DNA of 64,000 nucleotides from Marchantia polymorpha subsp. ruderalis (taxonomy: Eukaryota; Streptophyta; Marchantiopsida; Marchantiales; Marchantiaceae): NCBI GenBank assembly GCA_037833965.1, contig AP031357.1, positions 2,686,001 to 2,750,000 of the forward strand. The letters are read 5' to 3'. Under the pieces are notes generated by a model. The model did no database searches, was not told where the DNA came from, and saw only the letters and a program-made list of their open reading frames with translations. Positions 53,238 to 64,000 of this stretch are shown here, one piece after another (position 1 is the first letter of the stretch; every line of letters starts with the position of its first letter). The position numbers and the translations under genes were made by a program.

Positions 53238-56200
53238 TCGACTCACCAGGTTTTCCATCCTAGATTGGTGAGAAACCCAATTGTGGAAGGTTTCCGGTCA
53301 GCATATCTGAAGCTTCAGTTTATCAGCTTTTACTGTCACAGGCCTGAACTTCTGTGAGCACGCGGAAAGTTTCCCGTCGCCCCTGTAGTTTTCACATTAA
53401 TCTGCAACCAGTCCACGTCCTCGAACTCTACTTCTCGAAGGTGCCAATTATATGAAGCCCAGGTTGGTTCGCAAATAATGATGCGACCTAGGGAACTTAA
53501 GTTCTTTCGTCCCCAAAATTATTTCCTTTACCAACCCCCTTGTTGGCACCGCTCACCAGTCCCATTTGGCAGATGGAGAGGTTGGCATTCACCTGCATTC
53601 ATTGGGGCGCTTACCGCTTCATATTGAAGCATGAATTCCGGTCGTCTATTGCCTTTCATCGTCTTAGATAACCTGAACACCAGAGGATTGATGAAATGTG
53701 AGATATTCCATTGAAGAGTATGGTTTATGATAGTTGATTGAATTAGATTTGAATGTGGACTATGACTGGCGAGTTCCATAGCAAAAGAAGGTGAGGTTGT
53801 CACAAAGCATAGTGACGTCGATTTATTCACACGTACCTCTATATTAGAGGGAATTATGTATACAAACAAGATTTGAAAACATTGCGACATTTACTGATGG
53901 ACGGAGTGTCGTGGCATGATTTTGGGTGGGACCTTCAGGGGTATTTATAATGCTTCCTTACTAGTAAGCTCCCTGCTCTTGTGTCAAGTGTTTGACTCGA
54001 TGGAGAACAGCGAATCGTCATGAGCCTGAGCTACGTGTACAGGAAAGTCAAGTGTATTAAATGATTGCATGTGACGAGAGAAAGTCTTTGCGCTCCTCTT
54101 GCAATCCTAGTATGTTATGAAGCATAATGATTGGATGCAAACAAATCACAACCATGTTATAAAGTTCGGTTCAGAAAAAGCGTACGCGTGGTATACGGCT
54201 CGACATTACATTACGTTCTGAGCTCACAAAGATCTCAGGGCAAGGGTTTAGGGTTTAGGGTCTGACTGTAATGTCTAAAACCGAGAGCAGTCAGAACATG
54301 CATGCACATGCTCAAGGGCCATCAATCTCGTCAGTAAGGAGGGTCAGGCTTCGCCAACATGAAATCCCGAAGATGAATGAGAATCACGGGGAATGAACTG
54401 CACTTTAGGGCTGTGAATCAAATCACGAATGATTCAGGGTTTCGACGCCACAACCCGGAGATAAGCTTCAAATAATGGACATGAGCAAGATTGACAGAAG
54501 AAAACAAAAGGAAGTGAAAGAGAAGGCAAGATAACAGCATGGGAGTAGTATACTGTTAAATAGTTTGTTCATTCAGGATTGTAAAATTGGTATGGAGTTC
54601 TCGAGTAAGTGCGAATACATTACAGCGGCAGTCAAACCAACCTCGCAGTTGACTCGTTTGATCTTGTTTTGCCCAGATCTTTCCCGTTTATTTCCACTGT
54701 TTCCCAAAAATGGTTAGTGTTGCATTTGAGGATAATTGGAAACAGTACCAAAGAATGAATTCATTCTTTAGTTCGGTAGAAGTGATGTCTCCTAAGTCAT
54801 TTCTTCCCGCAGAAGAATAATCTGTGCGATGAAGGTGTTTGGACAAAGTGATGCCGAACTACTATCGGTCACGATGTAGGAGAAAAAGGCTCTTTGGAGG
54901 TGAGTGCTCAATAGGAGTAGACTCGAACGAAGATAGGAAGTCAGTCAGAGCCTAAAGGGACTTGTTCAGAAACAGAGAACATAATTATGATGAAAAGGGT
55001 ATTTGCATCGCTACATAGATCTCAAATGAACCACAGCAGCTTCTCGATATCTCTGCATGAACACCGATCCTGACAAACCTCGCAATGCCGACAGAGTCAA
55101 AAATCTTGGTGGAGATCAGCGCGAGTCTAGAAATCCTTTTTGCGCTTCGCACACCTCGGAGACCAGCTGTAAACAACTGATTCTTCTCTCAACTGTTGTA
55201 TGCAAGAGCTTGAGAGAGGGGGAGGTGGATAATCGTCAGCTCTGCCGATACTTCTTGAGATCTGCAAAAAAGAGGCTTCTTTAAGACTCAAAGTCACATG
55301 AAAAATAAACAACTTCAGCATGCCCCAATCTCGTACAAATGGAAATTCTGATGCGGTTGGCCTATCTTTTTGTGCATGGTTGTACATGTGAGGAAGAAAC
55401 ACATATTAGTCTGTCCATGGGGTCATGAAGGCTCATATTCAGAAATGCTCCGAAACTTAGCACCGTTAACCAAAGTACATTAGGCACTTCCAGCACATAA
55501 AACTGCAAAATATAAGCAGAATATGGAAGGGTTCAGATTTTGTTGGCGCGTGGTTCTCCCAACACTTTTTTCACAATTATGTATATATAACTTCGAACTT
55601 GGAAAAACCAGTCATAACAGTTTGATAAAAATGTTCTAGTTCTTCAATTTTTATTCACAAGCACGTGCATTGTAATTTGACACTTTCAACAAAATAAGAT
55701 TTGTGATTTCCTTTTGTTTCTTTCGAAAGAAACAGAAAAATTGGTAACCAAACTACGACTCCAAGCACTGTAGTGGAAGACGACGAGCGACGTCAATGGT
55801 TTTACTTTTATATGTTTTAAATTGATTTTGTATTCATTCCGGCGCACTTCACTAGAGAGATTGACTTATGGTAAGAGCAGACTTATATTATCCCACAGCC
55901 GATAAATGAACTCTCGGTTGCGCTATCACTCGAAGAATTCTTGTCAGTCTATCTTCCACCAAGGAATGGCAACAGTATCAATCGGATGTGTCAGTGAAGT
56001 TAGTAAAAAGATGGGCAGAGTGCATAAAGCATAAAGCCACGAACCTGGACATCGAGACGCTGGAATGATGGCCACCTTCGAGTGTTCACAGCGCAACAAT
56101 GCATTGACTTTTAAGAGCCAATCCAACCATGACAAACGCAGTTTAGAAAGTAAGAATAAGCAAATGAAACAACCCATACATACCTGCTTCAAAGGATGTG

Positions 56201-57144
56201 ATCACTTCGATGCAGCTAGACGTTCTACTGCATGAACTTATTTTGGGGGTAAATAGTATAGACGATATCACTCAAATAGAAAAAGATTAAGTCGCATCTT
56301 GGAAATCACTTCAAGGTGTGAGTTTCTTTTCCCAGTTTGCCATCTATTGCATTACTTAATGCAAATGACTGTTTACAGATATCTTGATTTCAAACATGGT
56401 TGGAAGGATGCAAGAATATCATGCTGGAGTGTGATGTGTTATTGGGGCCTATCCCCGTCTACCTTCTGGTTTCATACTTGTGGTACCAAATGGGTTTTCT
56501 CAATTTATTTAGATCACTTAGTCTATCTTTTTCTAATATGCTACTCGTTTTGTATCTTATTTAGTCTGGGCTTTATTAACTATCTTTTGCCACTTTCTGG
56601 GCGATAATATGAACACTTTTGCGCATACTGTGTAGAATATTAATTTTAGAAGTAGTAAGTTCAATGTATATTGAAATAGGTGAAGCTTGTGACTACTTTT
56701 AACATCGATATAAGATTCATAAGAGAATTATCAAATGAATTGGGTTAATTTTTTGTAGTGTGTGTATATATTTTTTGAAAATACAAGAAATAGTCAACTA
56801 TAATCACAACCTTCTATATAATAATTTATTAGTTTAAATATATCATTTTTTGAATGCCTCTTAGTTTACTTTGCTTAATCGTGAACTCAAAGACTATCCA
56901 AGAGTATAAGATGATCTCAAATTATCTACAAAACCCATCCCCCTCATCACTCAAAGCATAACATATTAAAAGCATCAAAATATTTGAAAAACACTAAACT
57001 TTCTTTACTCTACTTTGGCAAGATGTCACTATTTATTTCTATATATGTGGCATATAAATATTTGACTTGATAACAACACTCTATTCAGTATCAGGTTTCA
57101 ATACCGAACAGCCTATGCCTCAATCACAACTTGAATAACTGAGA
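53238..57144. other. downstream flank of CCoAOMT and unassigned DNA
   Basis: The first few hundred bases are the probable CCoAOMT 3'UTR. Beyond that, frames on both strands are short and unrecognised. A telomere-like motif lies at 54244-54260. Composition drifts to AT-rich from about 55.5 kb. Confidence 0.35.
54244..54260 (+). repeat. interstitial telomere-like TTTAGGG motif
   Basis: GGG(TTTAGGG)2: two tandem units of the Arabidopsis-type telomere repeat preceded by GGG. Read on the other strand it contains the telo-box AAACCCTAA, a promoter element known from plant ribosomal-protein and growth genes and bound by TRB-type Myb proteins. It is too short to be a chromosome end. Confidence 0.7.
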
Positions 57145-57549
57145 TCAAGCGTCATATACGAATGTATGACTCTCAAAGACTCTCACCAGTCTTTTGTTCA
57201 ACCTCTTGAAGATATTTAACTTCTCAGTCTTCAACCCTTGATAGTTGTTCTTCAAACTCTTGAATAATTTCACAAGCAGGCTAAACGAAGATACATCATC
57301 GACTCCACTCAAACTGCCAACATCAATGCTACTAGTATCATTGCTAGTGTTTTCACTAGTTGCACCATTAGTATGCTCACTAGTACCTTCACCAGCAGTT
57401 GCACCAATACTTCCACTAGTACCCCTCCTAGTAACTTCTCTAGTGTTGCTACTCGCAACTCCACTGGTAACAACACCATTGGCAACTTCACTAGTATTAA
57501 CATCAACGTGGATGATAGGCAGGTAATTTGGAGCCAATATTGTCTTCAT
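57145..57549 (-). other. 134-codon open frame over a Ser/Thr/Gly minisatellite
   Basis: An intact frame from ATG to stop. The first half is a Thr/Ser/Gly/Val-rich repeat encoded by the minisatellite at 57320-57510; the second half is Lys/Leu-rich and could form a helix (about LVKLFKSLKNN). I recognise no family. It directly abuts the ~297-bp satellite and may be a transposon-derived frame or chance, since the repeat is open in several frames. Confidence 0.25.
57320..57510. repeat. degenerate ACTAGT-containing minisatellite
   Basis: The word ACTAGT or a one-base variant recurs about every 15 or 30 bases, separated by short words such as ATTTTC, TTGCACCA and ACCTTC. Because the period is a multiple of three, several frames stay open on both strands. 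Confidence 0.65.
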
Positions 57550-57584
57550 GCACCAATCTACATAACATAGTCACTTTCAAACTC

Positions 57585-59770
57585 GCCGATACCTCAACTC
57601 ATTCCGCGTAAATCCACCACGATACTTGACAAGACCACCAAACTGCTTTGTGATGACACACATCAAATTTCCAAGGCTCTCTCAAAAGTTTAGATTGTAC
57701 AATTTTTGGAAGTCTAGGTGATATTGCAATTGGAAAGTAGTCTCGTTAGATCTTATGAAGTTTTGTTGGAATCCACAATGAACAAAATCATTTTGTATAT
57801 CAGTTTTGTTTGTTGTGGAGTTGGACTTCAACGTATAATGGAGCAGATGATATAATCATTAGAATTCGTTTAGATAAAGGTAGCCGATACCTCAATCCAC
57901 TCCACGTGAATCCATCACGGTCCTTGAAAATATCCCCAACTCCTCCGTGATAAAGCCAAGCAAATTTCTAAAAGTCTCTAGAAAGTTTGGATTGTACAAC
58001 TGTCAGAAGTTTAGGTGATAGTGCAACTAGAGAGAAGTCTGATTAGATCTTATGAAGTTTCATCCGATTCCATAATTAACAAAATTGATTTGTATATTAG
58101 TTTTGATCGTTATGAAGTTGGATTTCAACGTATAGTCAAGCCAATGATATGATTGTTAGATGCCGTTTAGATAAAGATAGCCAATACTTCAACCCACTCT
58201 GCTTGAATCTAATGATACTTGAAAGGACAATCAAACACCTTTGTGATGGCGTAGAGCAAATTTCTAAAAAACTCTCAAAAGTTTGGGTTGTACAACTCTT
58301 TGAAGTTTAGATGATAGTGCAACTTGACAGAAGTCGGATTAAATTTTATGAAGTTTTGTCCAATTCCACAATGAATGAAACTCATTTGTATATCACTTTT
58401 GTTTGTTGTGGAGTCGGACTTCAACGTAAAGTTGAGCCGATGATATGATCGTTAGAACCCGTTTAGATAAAGTTAGCCGATACCTTAGTCCACTCCGCGT
58501 GAATCAATCACGGTTCTTGAAAGAACAATGGAACTACTCTGTGATGATGCAAAGCAAATTTCCAAGAATCTCTTGAATGTTTGGATGATAAGTACAACTC
58601 TCGGAAGTTTAGGTGATAGTGCAACTGGAGAGAAGTTTGGTTAGATCTTATGAAGTTTCGTTCGATTCCACAATGGATGAAAATGATTTGTATATCAGTT
58701 TTGTTTGTTGTGGAGTTAGACTCCAACGTAAAGTCGAGCCGATGATATGATCGTTAGAACACGTTTAGATAAAGATAGCCGATACCTTAGCTCACTCCGC
58801 GTGAATCCACCACGGTTCTTGAAAGAACAATCGAACTACTCCGTGATGACGCAAAGCAAATTTTCAAGAATCTTTTGAAAGTTTGGATTGTATAACTCTT
58901 GGAAGTTTAGGTGATAGTGCAACTGGAGAGAAGTCAGGGTAGATCTTATGAAGTTTTGTCCGATTTCACAATAAATGTTACTGATTTGTATATCTGTTTT
59001 GTTCGTTGTGGAGTCGGACTCTAACGTAAAGTCGAGCCGATAATATGATCGTTAGAACCCGTTTAGATAAAAGTAGCCAATACGTTAGCACCTCCGCGTG
59101 AATTCAACACGGTTCTTGAAAGAACAATTGAACTTCTCCGTGATGACGCAAAGCAAATTTTCAAGAATATTTCAAAAGTTTGGATTGTACAACTCTCGGA
59201 AGTTTAGGTGATAGTGCAACTGGAGAGAAGTATGGTTAGATCTTATGAAGTTTCGTACGATTCCACAATGAATGAAATTGATTTGTATATCAGTTTTGGT
59301 CGTTGTGGATTCGGACCCCAACGTAAAGTCCAGCCAATGATATGATCGTTAAAACCCGTTTAGATAAAGGTAGCCGATACCTTAGCCCAATCCGCGTGAA
59401 TCCATCACGGTTCTTGAAAGAACATCGAACAACTCCGTGATGACACAAAGCAAATTTACAAGAATCTTTTGAAAGTTTGGATTGTACAACTATCAGAAGT
59501 TTAGGTGATAGTGCAACGGGAGAGGAATATGGTTAGATATTTGAAGTTTCGTATAAGTCCACAATGAATGAAACTGATTTGTATATCAATATTGTTAGTT
59601 CTGGAGTCGGACTCTAACATATAGTAGAGCCAATGATATAATCATTAGAGTTTGTTTAGATAAAGGTAACCGATAACTCAATCCACTCCGCGTGAATCTA
59701 TCACGGTATTCCTTCCGAATACCAAATTGCTTCGTGATAACTGTTGGAATTTAGTTGATAAAATAACTCA
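57585..59770. repeat. ~297-bp tandem satellite array, about 7.3 copies
   Basis: The block beginning GCCGATACCT recurs at 57585, 57883, 58180, 58476, 58778, 59076, 59373 and about 59669, giving periods of 296-302 bases. A second landmark, GTTTAGATAAA, recurs with the same spacing. Monomers differ by scattered substitutions and small indels. Each contains CCGCGTGAAT, then CATCACGG and its reverse complement CCGTGATG about 25 bases later enclosing a GTTCTT/AAGAAC stem, so each copy could fold a compound hairpin. No conserved frame exists across copies. Outer monomers are the most diverged, as expected for an array homogenised in its centre. Confidence 0.93.
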
Positions 59771-59819
59771 TTTTCAAATTTAAATGTCCAAAACTTAAAC
59801 AATTTCTAACTATGGCATT

Positions 59820-60274
59820 TGTTGGCATTAACTCGGGTTTTCGGGTCAACCCTGGTTAGTAACCTACACTTAGTCACCTGTGGGTTAGACCTAGGGTATA
59901 TAATCCCCAACTTCTCTTCTGTAAAGCCCCCTGCGAGTTTTAGTCAGCTTTCGAATTCGCACTCGGACGTCCAGTTTGGAGTCGGGATCGGAGGCAGCTC
60001 GCACAGAGTCGCTGGGAGAGCATCAAACTCCCATGGAGTCCGCGAGTTCATATATACACCTGCTCTTCGTTGTCCTTCGTTCTCTCGGGGTGAACCACGT
60101 ATACTTGTCTCCTGCGTACATACTGTCTACTGTCTGCTCTTTTTTCATTCTCGTGTGTTACTGCCACTGTTGTTGCACTTGGGTTTTTACTGTCACTGAT
60201 TGTAATACCTCGGGAAATACCTGAAACCATTAAATACAATCGAAATATCTGATCGGGTAAATGCATAAGGAACA
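59820..60274 (+). mobile_element. probable solo LTR of a retrotransposon
   Basis: The segment begins TGTT and ends AACA, carries a promoter-like GGTATATAAT at about 59896, and is GC-richer than its flanks. These are features of a plant LTR of normal size (455 bp). No primer-binding site follows, no polypurine tract precedes, and no coding region lies nearby, so it would be a solo LTR. The five bases flanking each end do not match; an alternative pair of CATTT words (59816-59820 and 60273-60277) overlaps the ends but does not fit TG..CA borders. The identification is therefore tentative. Confidence 0.4.
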
Positions 60275-60311
60275 TTTGATACTAGTACATTTACATCCTT
60301 TAGCAGAAATC

Positions 60312-60352
60312 GGTAAACCATGTTTACCATGACCCAAGAGGTCATGGTAAAC
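60312..60352. repeat. nested hairpins: three alternating GGTAAAC arms
   Basis: GGTAAAC/GTTTACC pair across CAT at 60312-60328, and GTTTACCATGACC (60322-60334) pairs exactly with 60340-60352 across CAAGA. The middle arm is shared, so two alternative hairpins compete. It lies 38 bases right of the probable LTR. Confidence 0.7.
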
Positions 60353-61508
60353 TAATTAAGGAACAGAATGCTTCGCAAAGTTGGCATTTCAGTTTTCAGA
60401 GAAGATTCTAATTATACAATCATATCGAACCGAAACATTCTCATATGACATGCATACAAAATGCGCAAACAGGGGAGTCCGAATGTCAAACTGGGAATGC
60501 GTAGATTATTGGTAAGATATGTTCAAATATGTCAAGTCTGGGTCTGCTTTGCTTTGGCGGATGTACTGCAGTTCCTGACCTATGGCTACAAATCTGGATG
60601 GTGCGCAGTGATGCACGACTGCAGCAGCCATGCAGTGAGTGCTGAAGTCATCGCTGACATTTCTATCAAGCTGATCCAACTTCATTATATTAGACTCTAG
60701 ATCTATGCCCTTGTTGAGGGTCTACGCACTCCGTTCTCCTGGTGAAGACTACTCTCACCTATGTGCATGAACTAGGGCAAAAGCATATCTACAGTTGTCT
60801 TTCCTTGACAATCTGCTCTGAATTCCATGCGGCTGCCTTTCTCTTGAAGGCATCCAGAAGAGCTCGAAATTTCATCAGAAAGAGAATCCAGAATCTTGCA
60901 TGGATATATACGACGTTTCTCCAGCAGTCAACACAATCGGAGATCCTCTCTGTTTGAAGGCAAGAAGTCATATAGATGACGTCTTTCAGGAGTGCAGAGC
61001 ATTTGTCTAACATTTGTACTTGGATGCCTTACCCACGTCTAATGTCCGATAGAGATTAGTAGTGCAGGACACACTTGTGGAAGCCTTCATGAATCACTCC
61101 TTACTAGCACCGTCTGAAAAGTTAGTGAAGGTCATGGATGGTAGAAGGGTGCTTGTCAAATGTTTCTAGGAGACCAGTATTGTGGATGCTTTGGCATAGA
61201 TACAATCGTAGACGGACTTTTCGTGGCCATACAATCTTCGTGGGTCTCGTTCTGCCATCCCTCGACAAACGTTAAGAGTGATGGAGCTCAGTTTCGGATC
61301 ATTATAACCCTTCAACCACTTAAACAATCATAGACATATATTTTTAACATGTAGAATTCTCGCTGAACACAGTTTGTGCTTTGTTCTTCTACCATTCACC
61401 ACCAGCAGCTCCAAACACTCTTCACCCCTCTAACTGGAAGGAGCGTTACAGTTGCTCAAAATCTGGAATTCACGACTTAGGAAGTTTGAGCTCCTTCGGT
61501 GGAGCTGC

Positions 61509-61528
61509 GACTGGCCAGAAAGCCAGTC
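61509..61528. repeat. 7-bp hairpin next to a long palindrome
   Basis: GACTGGC (61509-61515) pairs with GCCAGTC (61522-61528) across CAGAAA. It stands 15 bases left of the larger inverted repeat at 61544-61599. Confidence 0.6.
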
Positions 61529-61543
61529 ACCAGAAGCATGGAG

Positions 61544-61599
61544 ATAGCCGGCACTGGTCTGACTCTGAGTCAGATCAGAGTCAGACCAGTGCCGGCTAT
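61544..61599. repeat. 25-bp perfect inverted repeat with 6-base loop
   Basis: The arm at 61544-61568 (ATAGCCGGCACTGG...) is exactly complementary to 61575-61599, with loop GTCAGA. The loop and the following DNA repeat parts of the arm (GTCAGA, CTGACTCAGAT), so the structure probably formed by template switching or local snap-back replication. RNA read through it would give a 25-bp perfect stem. Confidence 0.9.
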
Positions 61600-63224
61600 T
61601 TCCGATCTGACTCAGATAGGATGCACAGACAGAGCTGAACTGATGAGTAGAGAACGTAGGTACGTATCCAACTCTGCAGTAGACAGATGAGCTGACAATG
61701 ACGTAGTTCGAACCCTGGGTTTAACTGTTGGTAAACTTTACTTTTTTACCGGCACTTCATAATCTCCTTCAATACTTCTCAAAGATAATTTTCTCCACAG
61801 GAGCTTGCATCAACTCTCTTCGGTACAGCCAGTCTCTGTAGTCTCTCAAGAGACTGATTATTTGTATGGATCACGACAGCCGTTGCTTCTGCACATGCTG
61901 AGTGTTATGTGTGCTTATTTCAATAAGAATGTGAGTCCAACCATGAACTCAACCCATTACGCACACGACAGTGAAGCCGACCCAGTAACAACACAGATAG
62001 AGAGTCTTGCTTCAAGTGTAGATCTTTGAAAATGTCACATATGGAGAAAGGCCAAGCCATTCGAGATCTACCCATCTGAGTGGCAGCATCACATCAATCT
62101 ACTCTAAAACAAGTACCACAATTATGAAAAATGCTGTACGGTGCAACTCGTATGCATTGAAGACAATGGGCTTAATGGATTCACATGAAATCGTCATCTT
62201 ACTTACATTGGGCGGAGAGATTGAGGCTCCTGTCCCACCGTGTTTATAAATGTGCAGGTTTTAGCATGCTACCCTGCAGTATCATCCGGAGGAAGTACCT
62301 GCACATGTTCCTCCAAAACTCTGTACCTCGTCGGGACCCTGACGAGGCACAAAGTTGGAAGGTTCTACCATGATGGACCAGAAGCCGTAAATATGTGCCG
62401 GTAAGTTGTGATTGAATGTGTGTGTATTGAATTTATCTATGGTTGTCAGTTGCCAAAGGAAGTTCAGGAACTGTTGGCTCATTTGCAAATCTATTTCATC
62501 TACCGTACTGTTACAAAAGCACAAACTCGGAAGGCTTACAGTCACCAGATACGAGTGCTGGCACTGATCCAGGTTCCTCGTCATCCGCTCGCTGCGTGCC
62601 ATTGGTGCTCTCAAGGCAATGCAATGGCATTGCGTGTAGATGTCCTACTATTTCCACAACGTGCCGTCTAAGCTGACTAGGCCGGTAAATCCTACCAGCT
62701 TCGAACAAGAATGAAAGAGGTACAATGGAAGGAAAGAGCTATGATACTCGTGTCGATTGTGTCTATGATGGTCGGTTTGACTTTCAAGAGGGGTCAAATG
62801 CTTTGAAGGCCATCCTAAGCTAAGCTAAGTCCAGAGTTCTGGTTTTCTCTCTTGGTCAGATTCAGGTTTTCCCCACTACGAGATTGCTGATGGAAGCTTC
62901 ACCAAGTTCGACTTGTATCAAAAGCAGCCCAGTGAATGAAGGGAGCTTTTGTTTCTCACTTGTGAGCCGACCATCCTCGTCGTCACCTTCGGGATCCAGT
63001 TACGGGCAAGACTTCATGCACCGGGGATGTCCACTTAATTAACTCAGCCCTTGCGTTCACTGACTTCTTCCAATTCGCAGAGGGGAACGCGGACGACCCT
63101 GTTATACATCCACGACTTGGCAGATGGATGCAGTCCGACAACCACTTAAATGCCGTCAATTTGCGGTTAGTGAAGACAGAGAAAGTGAGACAATTGCGAG
63201 TGGAACGATCGACTTTTCTCAATA

Positions 63225-64000
63225 TTACTCTCGCTGATTGCTGGACCTGGACGATGAAGAAGTGGGGAGAGAGTCGTAGTAAAGTTTGGACGATGATCCG
63301 TCGCTCTTCAGGTGCGGATGTCTGTGAGAAGGATCGAGGAGCAGCTCAGAGGACTTGGAGATTTGAGAATCGTAAGGGGGAGTGTAAGGTACAGCTTCCA
63401 GCTCTTCCAAGTGGGCTGCTGGTAAATCGCCCTCCAGGCCCAGATGTCGACCACCTTCATCGTCGCTGCCACTCTCTACTTCCTCCAGGTCTTTAGAGCG
63501 TCTTCGCAGGGTCTTCACCGTTCTGAATCTCCCCTGGACCTCTTGCTCTTCCTTCAGTACCGGATGCAAGTATGATTTGTCGAGGTACTTTTGTAGGTCC
63601 AGGTCTGGAGTGTCCTTCTCCTCCTGTCGATCCTTCTCGTTTGCCTCCTGCAGATGGACACATTCAAAATGCTTGTCAAGAAGTCTGTTGTAATTTACAT
63701 AATCACAAAATCTTCTGTGTGAATAAGTATTTCCCTTCCTCCCTTTCTGTCATAACAAAAACTAAGCATTTCTTCGATGTTGCATCCTCGTGAATAAAAT
63801 TGTTCTCGCTTGATGAAATCGTGAGGAATTCTGTACACATTTGCAGAGCCACTGTTATAGGTTCTATTTATGCACATGTCTGAAGCTAGAGCAGATGCTT
63901 AGCATGCGGTGCTGCTTTCTTACCACCATTGGATAAAACTGAAAGGCTGCACGGAAGCGCTTTTTGCAGTAAACGTGGAAGATCATCGTGCCGATGGGTA
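63225..64000 (-). CDS. OSCA1/CSC1-like stress-gated cation channel, C-terminal exons (partial)
   Basis: OSCA/CSC channels (DUF221 family) are mechanically or hyperosmotically gated calcium-permeable cation channels of plant membranes. Two minus-strand exons are visible: 64000-63924 (cut by the window edge) and 63647-63225, with GTG|GTAAGA donor, CTGCAG|GAG acceptor and phase 0. The first ends the last membrane segment and gives FHVYCKKRFRAAF..YPMV, like the FHxYCKGRYEPAF..YPLQ of Arabidopsis CSC1. The second continues with EANEKD, then LDLQKYLDKSYLHPVLK, matching the family's LNLKGYLQDAYIHPVFK. A long acidic and Ser-rich cytosolic tail follows to the TAA stop. The C-terminal domain after the last helix is clade-specific and fits the OSCA1 group best; the rest of the gene lies beyond the window. 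Confidence 0.85.

Larger units (their letters stand above)
60353..63224. other. unassigned DNA downstream of the OSCA gene
   Basis: Mixed-composition DNA. The right-hand part is the probable 3'UTR of the OSCA gene. Open frames (for example 60461-60700 plus, 62282-62614 minus) have no recognisable domain. Two hairpins lie at 61509-61528 and 61544-61599. Confidence 0.35.

Noticed and set aside
58508..58726. 72-codon frame inside the satellite
   Set aside because: The frame is not conserved in the other monomers, so it is a chance frame in repeat DNA.

Overview
This window looks like nuclear DNA of a land plant. It carries intron-containing genes of plant families (NPF transporter, caffeoyl-CoA O-methyltransferase, OSCA channel, plant ING2), a TTTAGGG-type telomere-like motif and plant-style tRNA genes. 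Within land plants I would guess a bryophyte or another seed-free lineage, from the overall look of the proteins and the AT-rich repeat-filled intergenic DNA; this is only a guess. Coding DNA is near 50% G+C, while most intergenic DNA is strongly A+T-rich with few CpG dinucleotides.

Layout. 1-5.9 kb: gene-poor DNA. 5.9-8.9 kb: a complete seven-exon ING2-type PHD-finger gene on the minus strand, with a possible promoter island near 10.5-10.7 kb. 11-14.1 kb: AT-rich desert. 14.6-18.3 kb: a complete four-exon NPF/PTR transporter gene on the minus strand, with a candidate promoter near 20.7 kb. 25.1-26.0 kb: an 890-bp non-autonomous transposon with ~146-bp terminal inverted repeats. 26.9-32 kb: mixed DNA with one coding-like open stretch and no recognised gene. 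36.2-38.0 kb: a decayed VPS13 pseudogene on the minus strand, followed at 38.3-38.5 kb by a tight tRNA-Asp(GTC)/tRNA-Gly(GCC) pair. 38.6-50 kb: a long AT-rich desert interrupted by a 1.2-kb GC-richer island. 51.4-53.2 kb: a complete five-exon CCoAOMT gene on the plus strand with a promoter-like region and a probable 5'UTR intron. 57.1-60.3 kb: repeat block (degenerate minisatellite, ~297-bp tandem satellite with about 7.3 copies, probable solo LTR). 60.3-63.2 kb: unassigned DNA with two hairpins. 63.2-64.0 kb: the last two exons of an OSCA1/CSC1-like stress-gated channel on the minus strand, continuing off the right edge.

The genes do not form a pathway. They are independent loci: chromatin reading (ING2), solute transport (NPF), lignin/phenylpropanoid methylation (CCoAOMT) and osmosensing (OSCA). 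I found no obvious undescribed multi-gene system. The points most worth checking are the tRNA pair without an internal terminator, the satellite whose monomers encode a hairpin, two long perfect palindromes, an NPF splice donor lying in a microsatellite together with an unusual Thr in a conserved motif, and the VPS13 pseudogene whose homology runs without a visible intron.
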